Below are positions 1-6,084 of a stretch of 8,252 nt of DNA, in pieces. Source of the DNA: Oscillospiraceae bacterium. GTDB lineage: Bacteria; Bacillota_A; Clostridia; Oscillospirales; Oscillospiraceae. The DNA lies in assembly GCA_016302015.1 (NCBI GenBank), contig JAEDOJ010000057.1:1-8252 (forward strand). The letters run 5' to 3'. Every line of letters starts with the position of its first letter. Position 1 is the stretch's first letter. The position numbers and the translations under genes are program-made. Under the pieces are notes generated by a model. The model saw only the letters and a list, made by a program, of their open reading frames with translations. It was not told the origin of the DNA and did no database searches.

Positions 1-596
1 GTCACGCCCTCCGCCAGAGTCCGCTTCATCTGATCCGCAGCCAGATGAATCAGCAGATCGGTGACGCAGAAGACGGGATCGGAAGGATCCTCACCTACGG
101 TGACCTTCACCACAGTGCCGTCCTTTTTCGCAATCACGCCGTGGAGGGCAAGAGGAGTGGTGGTCCACTGATATTTCTTGATGCCGCCATAGTAGTGGGT
201 CTTGAAGTAGGCCAATTCGGAATCCTCGTACAGGGGATTGGGCTTCAGATCCAGACGGGGAGAATCAATATGGGCGGCGCAAATATGGGTGCCCTTGTTC
301 AGCGGCTCGGAGCCGATGACAGCAAAAACGGCGCACTTGCCGTGACCGTTGCCGTAGACTCTGTCACCGGGCTTCAGCTTCATGCCGGGAACCAGAGGGC
401 GGAAGCCGTTCTTCTCCGCCTGCTCAATGCTCCAATCCACAGCCTCACGCTCGATTTTGCAGGTGCTGATGAAATCCATATACTCCCTGCAATAGGCGTC
501 CATGGCCGTCAGATCCTCCTGAGAGATCCGGTCATAGCCGTTTTTCGGCGCAAAAAGCAGCTCCTTACGCAGGGCTTCGTATTTCTTTTCTTCCAT
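1..596 (-). CDS. M18 family zinc aminopeptidase, N-terminal 198 residues (in frame with coaE)
   Basis: M18 (aminopeptidase I / aspartyl aminopeptidase type) enzymes are cytoplasmic, dinuclear-zinc peptidases that remove N-terminal residues from peptides. The first 198 residues are visible. The segment AAHIDSPRLDLKP (residues 107-119 from the Met at 596) carries the first zinc-ligand histidine, H109, of the family's H-x-DSP motif. It is followed by the conserved region ELAYFKTHYYGG (127-138) and the start of the inserted beta domain. The remaining metal and catalytic residues lie beyond the left edge. The ATG at 596 has its own AAAGGAG at 608-614, which argues that ribosomes can start here. 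The same frame is also open upstream through coaE with no stop, so this protein may exist alone, as the C-terminal half of a CoaE fusion, or both. The family call is strong; peptide specificity cannot be told. Confidence 0.85.
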   Translation of the reverse strand, partial: MEEKKYEALRKELLFAPKNGYDRISQEDLTAMDAYCREYMDFISTCKIEREAVDWSIEQAEKNGFRPLVPGMKLKPGDRVYGNGHGKCAVFAVIGSEPLNKGTHICAAHIDSPRLDLKPNPLYEDSELAYFKTHYYGGIKKYQWTTTPLALHGVIAKKDGTVVKVTVGEDPSDPVFCVTDLLIHLAADQMKRTLAEGV

Positions 597-1178
597 AGTT
601 GGTAAAACTCCTTTCAGAAATTGAGTACAATCATCCATAAACTCCGACGGCGTTTCGCCGGAGGTTGCGATGGTGTAGTCGGCCAGAGCGGAAAACGCCT
701 CGTCCTTTTTCTGCGCCTGAATCCGTTTTCTCGCATACTCCTCCGAAATATTGTCCCGGAGCATCAGACGTTTGACCCGCAGGTCTTCCGGGGCGGTGAC
801 CGCAATGGTGAGGTCGCACAGGTCTGCCAGACCGCTTTCAAAGAGGGCGATGGCGTCAATGGCGGCAAGCCGGGGCTGGTTTGCCTTCAGCAGGCGCTTC
901 ACCTCCCGCACCACCACCTGATGGGAGATGCGGTTCAGATCGGCTAAAGCGGTCTTGTCCCCGAATACGAGATCGCCCAACCGCTTCCGATCCAATTCGC
1001 CCCGGGACACCGTGCCGGGGAAACGGTCACCGATCCGGGAAAGCAGGTCGGCATCGGTTTTCAACAGGCTGTGGTAGAGCCGGTCGCAGTCCATGCAAAA
1101 AGCGCCCAGGCGCTCCGCAGCCCGGAGCAGGGTGGTTTTTCCGCTGCCGGTACCGCCGGTAATCCCGATGACGATCAT
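1..1178 (-). CDS. coaE: Dephospho-CoA kinase (CoaE) read in one open frame into an M18 aminopeptidase; partial at left edge
   Basis: Residues 1-194 are dephospho-CoA kinase, which phosphorylates the ribose 3'-hydroxyl of dephospho-CoA with ATP in the last cytoplasmic step of CoA synthesis. Visible family signatures are a P-loop (GGTGSGKTT, residues 8-16), MDCDRLYH near 29-36 matching the family's DAD-x-H region, LDRKRLGDLVF at 62-72, the DAIALFESGL segment at 108-117 and a RDNISEEYARKRIQAQ lid helix at 141-156. E. coli and Bacillus CoaE have about 200 residues, so the kinase portion is complete. The start is fixed by a strong AGGAGG four bases upstream and by the ATGA overlap with tsaC. The odd feature is that I find no stop at the natural C-terminus: frame 1178-594 is exactly 195 codons and continues in frame through the aminopeptidase ATG at 596 to the window edge. 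The CoaE identity is firm. Whether the cell makes a single fused chain is not settled. Confidence 0.88.
   Translation of the reverse strand, partial: MIVIGITGGTGSGKTTLLRAAERLGAFCMDCDRLYHSLLKTDADLLSRIGDRFPGTVSRGELDRKRLGDLVFGDKTALADLNRISHQVVVREVKRLLKANQPRLAAIDAIALFESGLADLCDLTIAVTAPEDLRVKRLMLRDNISEEYARKRIQAQKKDEAFSALADYTIATSGETPSEFMDDCTQFLKGVLPTMEEKKYEALRKELLFAPKNGYDRISQEDLTAMDAYCREYMDFISTCKIEREAVDWSIEQAEKNGFRPLVPGMKLKPGDRVYGNGHGKCAVFAVIGSEPLNKGTHICAAHIDSPRLDLKPNPLYEDSELAYFKTHYYGGIKKYQWTTTPLALHGVIAKKDGTVVKVTVGEDPSDPVFCVTDLLIHLAADQMKRTLAEGV
608..614 (-). promoter_or_regulatory. Internal Shine-Dalgarno for the M18 aminopeptidase
   Basis: On the minus strand AAAGGAG sits 11 bases before the ATG at 596. 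It is embedded in the last CoaE codons, reading CTG-AAA-GGA-GTT. It suggests the aminopeptidase can be initiated independently even though the upstream frame is open. The spacing is slightly long but acceptable. Confidence 0.6.
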
Positions 1179-2215
1179 GCTTCCTCCTCCGGGTGAACCA
1201 CACGGAAGGCGGCGGCCTTTTTCAGGCGGTTTCCCACGGCATAGGCCATGCCGCCCCCTTCGGGGCAGCGGGCATAAACCGTCTTAATCTCAGGGGTATC
1301 CAGATCCCGCAGAGCGGAAAACAGTCCTGCGGACAGGGTTTCCACCTGCGCCAGCTTCCCATAGGCGGTGGGATTGCAGTCGGCATAGAGGGGCAGCTCC
1401 TCCTCAAAGCACAGAACCGCATCCCCCGGAGCAAAATGCCTGTGGATATAGCGGGAGGCGGCTTCTGCCGAGCCTGCAACGATATAGACCTCCCCGCTGG
1501 GGGCGTAGTGCTTATATTTCATGCCGGGGGCACGGACAACGGCGTCGTTTGCAATCTGACCCAAGACAGCCCGGTCAATGTCAATTTCACCCAGCAGCTC
1601 CGTGAGCTGCTCCGGGGTAACTCCACCGGGACGCAGCAGCCGGGGGCGTTCTCCCGTGAGATCCACAATGGTGGATTCCACCCCCACCTGACAGGGGCCG
1701 CCGTCGATGATCCCGTCAATTTTCCCCTCCGTGCCATAGTCGTGCAGGACGTGGAGGGCGGTGGTGGTGGAGGGCTTGCCGGAAAGATTGGCGGAGGGAG
1801 CGGCAATGGGAACCCCCGCCTGACGAATCAGCGCTCTGGTCACTGCCGTTTTCGGGCAGCGGACGGCCACGGTGTCCAGACCGGCGGTGGTGCGCTTTGG
1901 AACGCAGTCCCTGACCGGAAGCACCATGGTCAGAGGGCCGGGCCAGAAACGCTCCGCCAGTAACCAGGCGGTTTCCGGAATGTGGTGGCAATATTTGGTC
2001 AAGTCCGCCGGCTCGGCGATGTGGATGATCAGAGGATTGTCCTGGGGACGGCCTTTGGCAAGAAAAATTTTTGCAACCGCCTCTTCATCCATGGCGTTTG
2101 CCCCCAAGCCGTACACCGTCTCCGTGGGGATGGCCACCAGACCGCCGCTGCGGATGATTTGGGCGGCAATGACAGGGGTTTGAGGGTCTTGATCGGATAA
2201 TAACAGTGTTTTCAT
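1175..2215 (-). CDS. tsaC: L-threonylcarbamoyladenylate synthase, Sua5/YwlC type (two-domain)
   Basis: This enzyme uses L-threonine, bicarbonate and ATP to form threonylcarbamoyl-AMP. That is the first step in the t6A37 modification of ANN-decoding tRNAs; TsaD and partners then transfer the group. The N-terminal YrdC fold shows PTETVYGLG at 30-38, KGRPQDNPL at 54-62, SANLSGKPS at 141-149, STIVDL at 181-186 and RPGGVT at 196-201. The Sua5 linker motif APGMKYKHYAP (229-239) and a roughly 100-residue C-terminal Sua5 domain follow. The 346-residue length fits the long Sua5/YwlC form rather than short TsaC. Its ATG overlaps the prfA TGA (ATGA, 2212-2215) and I see no strong Shine-Dalgarno, so expression is probably coupled to prfA translation. 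Its own TGA overlaps the coaE ATG (1175-1178), and its last codons (HPEEEA) supply the coaE ribosome binding site. Confidence 0.96.
   Translation of the reverse strand: MKTLLLSDQDPQTPVIAAQIIRSGGLVAIPTETVYGLGANAMDEEAVAKIFLAKGRPQDNPLIIHIAEPADLTKYCHHIPETAWLLAERFWPGPLTMVLPVRDCVPKRTTAGLDTVAVRCPKTAVTRALIRQAGVPIAAPSANLSGKPSTTTALHVLHDYGTEGKIDGIIDGGPCQVGVESTIVDLTGERPRLLRPGGVTPEQLTELLGEIDIDRAVLGQIANDAVVRAPGMKYKHYAPSGEVYIVAGSAEAASRYIHRHFAPGDAVLCFEEELPLYADCNPTAYGKLAQVETLSAGLFSALRDLDTPEIKTVYARCPEGGGMAYAVGNRLKKAAAFRVVHPEEEA
1183..1188 (-). promoter_or_regulatory. Shine-Dalgarno of coaE inside the tsaC 3' end
   Basis: The minus strand reads GGAGGAGGAAGC directly before the coaE ATG at 1178, with AGGAGG four bases away. 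It doubles as the Glu-Glu-Glu codons that end TsaC. It supports 1178 as the real coaE start. Confidence 0.75.
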
Positions 2216-3282
2216 GATTTTTCGCCGCTTTCCCGCAATTTTTCTGCCTGATCGGCATTGATCAAGGCGTTGATAATTTCATCCAGATCGCCGTTCATAA
2301 TGGAATCGATCTTGTAAAGCGTCAGACCGATGCGATGATCCGTGACCCGGCTTTGAGGGAAATTATAAGTTCTGATTTTTTCGTTTCGCATACCGCTGCC
2401 AACCTGACTGCGGCGTTCCCCGGAGTAGGCCGCTTCGATGCGCTCCTGCTCCATCTGGTAGAGCTTGGAGGACAGCATCAGCATACACTTTTCCCGGTTC
2501 TGAAACTGGCTGCGCTCCTCCTGACAGGCCACCACGATACCCGTGGGCTTGTGGATCAGGCGAACGGCGGAGGAGGTCTTGTTGATGTGCTGACCGCCTG
2601 CGCCGGAGGAACGATAGACCTGCATTTCAATGTCCTCCGGACGGATGTCCACGTCAGCCTCCTCCATTTCGGGCAGTACCGCCACCGTGGCGGTGGAGGT
2701 GTGAACCCGGCCGCCGGATTCGGTTTCCGGCACACGCTGTACCCGATGGACGCCGGATTCAAATTTCAGCCGGGAATAGGCGCCGCTGCCACGGATCTCA
2801 AAATCCGCTTCCTTGATGCCGCCCAATTCGGTCTCGCTGTAGTTTAACAGCTCCACCGACCAGCCCTTGGAGGCGGCGTAGAGATTGTACATCCGAAACA
2901 GGCTGTGGGCAAAGAGGGCGCTTTCCTCACCGCCTACGCCGCCGCGGATTTCCATGATTACGCTTTTGTCGTCGTTGGGATCGTGGGGCAGAAGGAGAAG
3001 CTTCAATTCGTTTTCCAACGCTTCACTGCGTTTTTTTGCGGCGGAAAACTCCTCCTGACAAAACTCCTTCATCTCCGGGTCCGCGCTCATCAGCTCCAGA
3101 GCGTCTTCCATGTCCTGTTTTGCACGAAGATACCCCCGGTAGGTGTTGACTACCGGCTCCAACTCCTTCTGCTCCTTCAGATATGCGGCGGCCTTTTTCG
3201 GATCGGCGAAAAAATCCGGCTGCTCGGTACGGGCGCAGAGCTCCATATATTTTTCTTCCACTAATTTCAGCTTGTCCAGCAT
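2212..3282 (-). CDS. prfA: Peptide chain release factor 1 (RF1)
   Basis: RF1 recognises UAA and UAG in the ribosomal A site and triggers peptidyl-tRNA hydrolysis. The 356-residue product has the normal family length. It shows the helical N-terminal domain (about 1-100), EIRGGVGGEES at 111-121, and the RF1-type P-x-T stop-recognition motif as PET at 185-187 within HRVQRVPETESGGRVHTS. The catalytic GGQ is at 229-231 within SSGAGGQHINKTSSAVRL. The PxT motif distinguishes it from RF2, which has SPF. The start at 3282 is preceded by AGGAG at six bases. It begins nine bases after the rlmA stop and ends in an ATGA overlap with tsaC. In many Gram-positives the next gene is prmC, which methylates the GGQ glutamine. 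That gene is not between prfA and tsaC here and presumably sits elsewhere. Confidence 0.98.
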   Translation of the reverse strand: MLDKLKLVEEKYMELCARTEQPDFFADPKKAAAYLKEQKELEPVVNTYRGYLRAKQDMEDALELMSADPEMKEFCQEEFSAAKKRSEALENELKLLLLPHDPNDDKSVIMEIRGGVGGEESALFAHSLFRMYNLYAASKGWSVELLNYSETELGGIKEADFEIRGSGAYSRLKFESGVHRVQRVPETESGGRVHTSTATVAVLPEMEEADVDIRPEDIEMQVYRSSGAGGQHINKTSSAVRLIHKPTGIVVACQEERSQFQNREKCMLMLSSKLYQMEQERIEAAYSGERRSQVGSGMRNEKIRTYNFPQSRVTDHRIGLTLYKIDSIMNGDLDEIINALINADQAEKLRESGEKS

Positions 3283-3288
3283 AATATT

Positions 3289-3293
3289 CTCCT
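3289..3293 (-). promoter_or_regulatory. prfA Shine-Dalgarno overlapping the rlmA stop codon
   Basis: The minus-strand sequence TAGGAG contains both the rlmA stop TAG (3294-3292) and AGGAG, the prfA ribosome binding site, six bases before the ATG at 3282. Ribosomes ending on rlmA stop on the prfA start region, which favours coupled translation. Confidence 0.75.
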
Positions 3294-4110
3294 ATTTTAC
3301 CAGATTATCCCGGTTTTGTCTACCATAGACGTTAAAAACTACCTCAGCCCTGTCGTGAAGCACCTGAAGCTTCCGGAGGGCTTCCGCACCCTCTTTGGAA
3401 ATTCTCCAGGCGTGAGGAGTCATATAGAGCAGATTCTGCACCATGGCGGCCTCGTCCAACCGAAAGGCGAAGGAGAGGGTTTCCTCGTGAAGCAGAGAAA
3501 AGCCGGGCAGCGCCGGGTGAAGGTTCTTTTCTTTTTCCTTCACCACAGGATAAATAATGGATTTCAGCGACAACAGGTGCTTTTCCCCCGCCAGAACCTG
3601 AATAAATACGCCGTTCTTCTTCAGCACCCGGGAAAATTCCTCCGGGACAGTCAGGGCAAACATGGAAAGCACACAGTCGAAGCTGCCCTCCCCAAAGGGC
3701 AGATGGGCGGCGGTGGCAGCGAGCCAGTGGGCGGTTTTGTCCCGGGCGGCGGCATAGCGCACCGCGTCTCTGGAAATGTCGACGCCCCAGCGATCTGCCC
3801 CGGACAGATGGGACAGATAATAGCCCTCGCCGCAGCCGGCGTCCAGTATGGCCTCGCCGTGGGGCGCAAAGCGGTTCATCAGCTTTTGCAGAGTCAAAGC
3901 AATGGGTTCATAGTATCCTGCGTTCAGAAACTCCCTTCGGGCGGCGACCATGACCTGAGAATCTCCCGGATGGAGAGAATGCTTTTGATTCACGGTCAAC
4001 AGGTTTACATAACCTTGCCTCGCTACGTCAAAGGAGTGCTGATTTTCACACTTCCATGCGGGACGCTCCATACGCAGGGGAAGCCCGCAAAGGGGACAGA
4101 CTGGCTGCAT
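3292..4110 (-). CDS. rlmA: RlmA-family 23S rRNA (guanine-N1) methyltransferase
   Basis: RlmA enzymes use S-adenosylmethionine to methylate N1 of a guanine in hairpin 35 of 23S rRNA, near the peptide exit tunnel. The target is G745 for RlmA(I) in enterobacteria and G748 for RlmA(II)/TlrB in Gram-positives. The 272-residue product has the N-terminal zinc site C5-x2-C8-x12-C21-x3-H25, with the same residue spacing I recall for the E. coli enzyme. HPGDSQVMVAARREFLNAGYY (47-67) follows, then a Rossmann SAM motif DAGCGEGYY at 90-98 and an acidic motif II, WGVDIS, at 108-113. No NPPY motif is present, so it is not PrmC or an adenine or glutamine methyltransferase. AAGGAGAGG precedes the ATG. It is the first gene of the minus-strand block and ends in the prfA ribosome binding site. 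The exact target base (745 or 748) is not determined; G748 is more likely from lineage. Confidence 0.88.
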   Translation of the reverse strand: MQPVCPLCGLPLRMERPAWKCENQHSFDVARQGYVNLLTVNQKHSLHPGDSQVMVAARREFLNAGYYEPIALTLQKLMNRFAPHGEAILDAGCGEGYYLSHLSGADRWGVDISRDAVRYAAARDKTAHWLAATAAHLPFGEGSFDCVLSMFALTVPEEFSRVLKKNGVFIQVLAGEKHLLSLKSIIYPVVKEKEKNLHPALPGFSLLHEETLSFAFRLDEAAMVQNLLYMTPHAWRISKEGAEALRKLQVLHDRAEVVFNVYGRQNRDNLVK

Positions 4111-4130
4111 ATATTTTACCTCTCCTTGGT

Positions 4131-4136
4131 TATACT
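4131..4136 (+). promoter_or_regulatory. Candidate -10 box for the deacetylase gene
   Basis: TATACT (five of six consensus bases) lies 20 bases before the ATG at 4156, in the 45-base divergent gap. I see no good -35 at 16-18 bases upstream, and the implied leader is only about a dozen bases, beginning near the GGGGGGA. No convincing minus-strand promoter for rlmA fits in this gap; it may lie inside the deacetylase 5' end. Confidence 0.35.
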
Positions 4137-4143
4137 ACAACTT

Positions 4144-4150
4144 GGGGGGA
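4144..4150 (+). promoter_or_regulatory. Shine-Dalgarno deciding the deacetylase start
   Basis: GGGGGGA directly abuts the first in-frame ATG (4150) but lies about six bases before the second (4156). The second ATG also gives a classic Lys-Arg signal-peptide start, so 4156 is preferred. Confidence 0.6.
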
Positions 4151-4155
4151 TGAAT

Positions 4156-4839
4156 ATGAAACGAATTTTATGCTTCCTCTGCATCTGCTGCCTTTTGGCG
4201 CTTCCCGTTCACGCAGAGGAGGGAAACAAATATATTGCCCTGACCTTTGACGACGGGCCATCGGGACATTTTACCTCAGAGCTTCTGGAGGGGCTTGCGC
4301 TGCGGGAGGTTCACGCAACCTTTTTCCTCTGCGGCTATCGGGTGGACCAGTTTCCAAAGCTCACCGCCCGGATTGCGGAGGAGGGACATGAGATCGGGGT
4401 ACACGGGGACGCACACAAAATGTTCCCCGACTTATCCGATGGAGAATTGTGCGAGGATTTGCAGGCGGCAAGGGAGAAAATCACCGCCGCCGCAGGAAAA
4501 GAACCTACCCTCTTGCGCCCGCCCGGAGGTCAGTATGATCTGGAAAAGCTGAAAGCAACGGCCTGCGCTGACCTGCCGGTGATTCTCTGGTCCATCGATC
4601 CTCATGACTGGTGCAGGAGCAACTGCGGGGAGGTCGCAAAATCCGTGATCTCCTCCGCCAAAAGCGGAGACATCATTCTCATGCACGATATGTCGGACTC
4701 CAGCGTAAAAGCTGCCTTGCAAATCATTGACGCTCTGGAGGATCAGGGCTTTGAATTTGTTACCGTCAGCGAGCTTGCCTACCTTTCAGGGACAGAGCTT
4801 TCAGGCGGCCAGGCTTACTCCAGGCTCAGCTTTGCGTAA
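4156..4839 (+). CDS. Secreted polysaccharide deacetylase (NodB/CE4 family)
   Basis: CE4 enzymes are metal-dependent and remove N-acetyl (sometimes O-acetyl) groups from cell-wall glycans such as peptidoglycan. The 227-residue product begins with a signal peptide: KR, then a hydrophobic Cys/Leu-rich core, with likely cleavage after VHA at residue 20. The mature part is a single NodB domain. Motif 1 is TFDDGP (30-35) with catalytic base D32 and metal ligand D33. Motif 2 has H83 and H87 in HGDAH. Motif 3 is RPPGGQYD at 121-128, motif 4 is the WSIDPHDW segment at 145-152, and motif 5 is LMHD with H177. The usual Ser/Thr after the first motif-2 histidine is Gly here, and motif 3 has Gly where Tyr is common. 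A longer upstream frame only mirrors rlmA. The gene is divergent from rlmA, and its end overlaps alaX by 25 bases. Substrate is unknown; a spore or vegetative wall role is possible. Confidence 0.92.
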   Translation: MKRILCFLCICCLLALPVHAEEGNKYIALTFDDGPSGHFTSELLEGLALREVHATFFLCGYRVDQFPKLTARIAEEGHEIGVHGDAHKMFPDLSDGELCEDLQAAREKITAAAGKEPTLLRPPGGQYDLEKLKATACADLPVILWSIDPHDWCRSNCGEVAKSVISSAKSGDIILMHDMSDSSVKAALQIIDALEDQGFEFVTVSELAYLSGTELSGGQAYSRLSFA

Positions 4840-5972
4840 AATGCTTCGATTTCTTCACGGGAAGCGGTGACAGAACCCTGGGCAAAATTGGGTTTTCCGC
4901 CCCCACGACCTGTCAATTCGGCATTCAGCGCCTTGACAATGGGACGGATGTCCCCCTGCAAGGTGCCGAGGGCATATTTATAATTCCCGTCCGTGCCGGA
5001 AAATACAAGACAAATGCCGCCGCAGGTTTGCAAAACCGCATCCGTCAGGCGGCGGATTGCGTCGGGGTTCATAGGCTCTTCAAAGAGAAGGACATTGCCT
5101 TTGCCTCTGAGGGCTTCTCCACGGAGGGCAAACAACTGATTTTCCAGCCTTGTCACACGGAACTGTGTATCTGCCAATTCCTGAGAAATTCGCTTTGCCG
5201 CCATGGCGGTTTCCTTGGGTTTGGCAGAGAAAAGTGCGGAAATTTCACGATTTTGGTCTGCGACCTCATTCAGATAATCCAGCGCGCGCTTTCCGCAGAG
5301 CAGCTCCACACGGGAACCGCCACGAAACCGGACGGTGCTGATCAGCTTGATCAAACCGATCTCGCCGGTATGGGACACATGGAGACCGCAGCAGGCGCAG
5401 AGGTCAATGTCCCCGAACTGTACCAGCCGCACCCAGCCGGACAGCTCCTTTTTGCTGCGGTAGGGGAGACGGGACAGGTCTTCGGCGTTGGGATAGAGGA
5501 AGGCGGTTTGGATATTCTGATAGATTGCGGCGTTGGCGGCGGTTTCAATTTCCCGAAGCTGCGCCGGAGTCAGCTCCCCGCTGAAATCAATGGTAATCAC
5601 GTCGGCTCCCATATGAAAGCCCACGTTGTCATATCCAAATCGCTGATGCACCAGACCGGACACCAGATGTTCGCCGGAATGCTGCTGCATGAGCATGAAG
5701 CGGCGATCCCAGTCGATTTTGCAGTCGACGGTGCTGCCGACCTCCAGAGGAGCGGCGCACAGATGGTAGATTTCGCCGTCCTTCTCGGTGACATCCAAAA
5801 CGGGAATGTCCCGGATCGTCCCCAGATCACAGGGCTGACCGCCGCCGGTTGGGTAGAAAATGGTTTGGTTCAGGGTGACGGCGCAGCCGCCCTTGACCGG
5901 GACGCAGCCTGTGACCACGGCGGTGGCCTCTCTTGCGTATTGGTTTACATAATACAATTTCTCTGCGGACAT
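4815..5972 (-). CDS. alaX: Alanyl-tRNA editing protein, AlaX-L type with DHHA1 domain
   Basis: This is a free-standing relative of the AlaRS editing domain, predicted to hydrolyse Ser-tRNA(Ala) or Gly-tRNA(Ala) and so prevent mistranslation at alanine codons. The 385-residue product shows TIFYPTGGGQPCDLG at 37-51 and the zinc motif HSGEH (H98, H102). The second zinc pair is in ACCGLHVSHTGEIG at 193-206, where C194 and H198 occupy the place of AlaRS C-GGT-H. A coiled-coil stretch runs over about 235-290. The C-terminal DHHA1 domain ends with GRGGGKPNFAQG (355-366). The aminoacylation domain is absent, so it is not AlaS. The start at 5972 is set by GGAG eight bases upstream and by the promoter just before it. 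An in-frame extension to 6230 would run through the promoter and terminator and is rejected. Its 3' end overlaps the convergent deacetylase gene. Confidence 0.92.
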   Translation of the reverse strand: MSAEKLYYVNQYAREATAVVTGCVPVKGGCAVTLNQTIFYPTGGGQPCDLGTIRDIPVLDVTEKDGEIYHLCAAPLEVGSTVDCKIDWDRRFMLMQQHSGEHLVSGLVHQRFGYDNVGFHMGADVITIDFSGELTPAQLREIETAANAAIYQNIQTAFLYPNAEDLSRLPYRSKKELSGWVRLVQFGDIDLCACCGLHVSHTGEIGLIKLISTVRFRGGSRVELLCGKRALDYLNEVADQNREISALFSAKPKETAMAAKRISQELADTQFRVTRLENQLFALRGEALRGKGNVLLFEEPMNPDAIRRLTDAVLQTCGGICLVFSGTDGNYKYALGTLQGDIRPIVKALNAELTGRGGGKPNFAQGSVTASREEIEAFYAKLSLE

Positions 5973-6002
5973 AAAAAACGCTCCATTCTGGTCATTGGGT
6001 TT

Positions 6003-6032
6003 ATTATACCAAACCTGTCCCGCAAATAGCAA
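6003..6032 (-). promoter_or_regulatory. Sigma-A-type promoter of alaX, with extended -10
   Basis: On the minus strand TTGCTA (6032-6027, four of six -35 bases) is followed after 18 bases by a perfect TATAAT (6008-6003). TGG lies directly before it, giving an extended -10. The predicted start is near 5996, about 24 bases before the ATG and upstream of the GGAG site. It lies just past the ygfK terminator, so alaX appears to be transcribed on its own. Confidence 0.78.
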
Positions 6033-6043
6033 GCCCTTATCGC

Positions 6044-6075
6044 AAAAAGAAAGCACCGGCTGAGCCGGTGCTTTC
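6044..6075 (-). terminator. Intrinsic terminator after ygfK
   Basis: A perfect 12-base inverted repeat (6049-6060 with 6064-6075) with a three-base loop is followed on the minus strand by TTTTT (6048-6044). It begins nine bases past the ygfK stop. The plus strand has no T-run after the stem, so it acts in one direction. It ends the ygfK transcript and insulates alaX. Confidence 0.93.
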
Positions 6076-6084
6076 AGGTTTACC

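Noticed and set aside
45..605. 186-codon open frame on the plus strand opposite the aminopeptidase
   Set aside because: It mirrors the M18 domain, which shows clear family motifs on the other strand.
2680..2694. GC-rich palindrome (7-base arms) that could be a hairpin
   Set aside because: It lies inside prfA codons for the conserved TATVAV stretch, has no T-run, and is explained by codon choice.
4129..4134. TATAAC on the minus strand as a -10 for rlmA
   Set aside because: The transcript would start within the rlmA Shine-Dalgarno, leaving no usable leader, and no -35 is evident.
3316..4155. Long in-frame upstream extension of the deacetylase reading frame
   Set aside because: It runs antisense through rlmA, would bury the signal peptide internally, and ignores the Shine-Dalgarno and Lys-Arg start at 4156.
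4150..4155. First ATG (4150) as the deacetylase start
   Set aside because: It directly abuts the GGGGGGA ribosome binding site with no spacing. The ATG at 4156 has proper spacing and gives a normal signal peptide.
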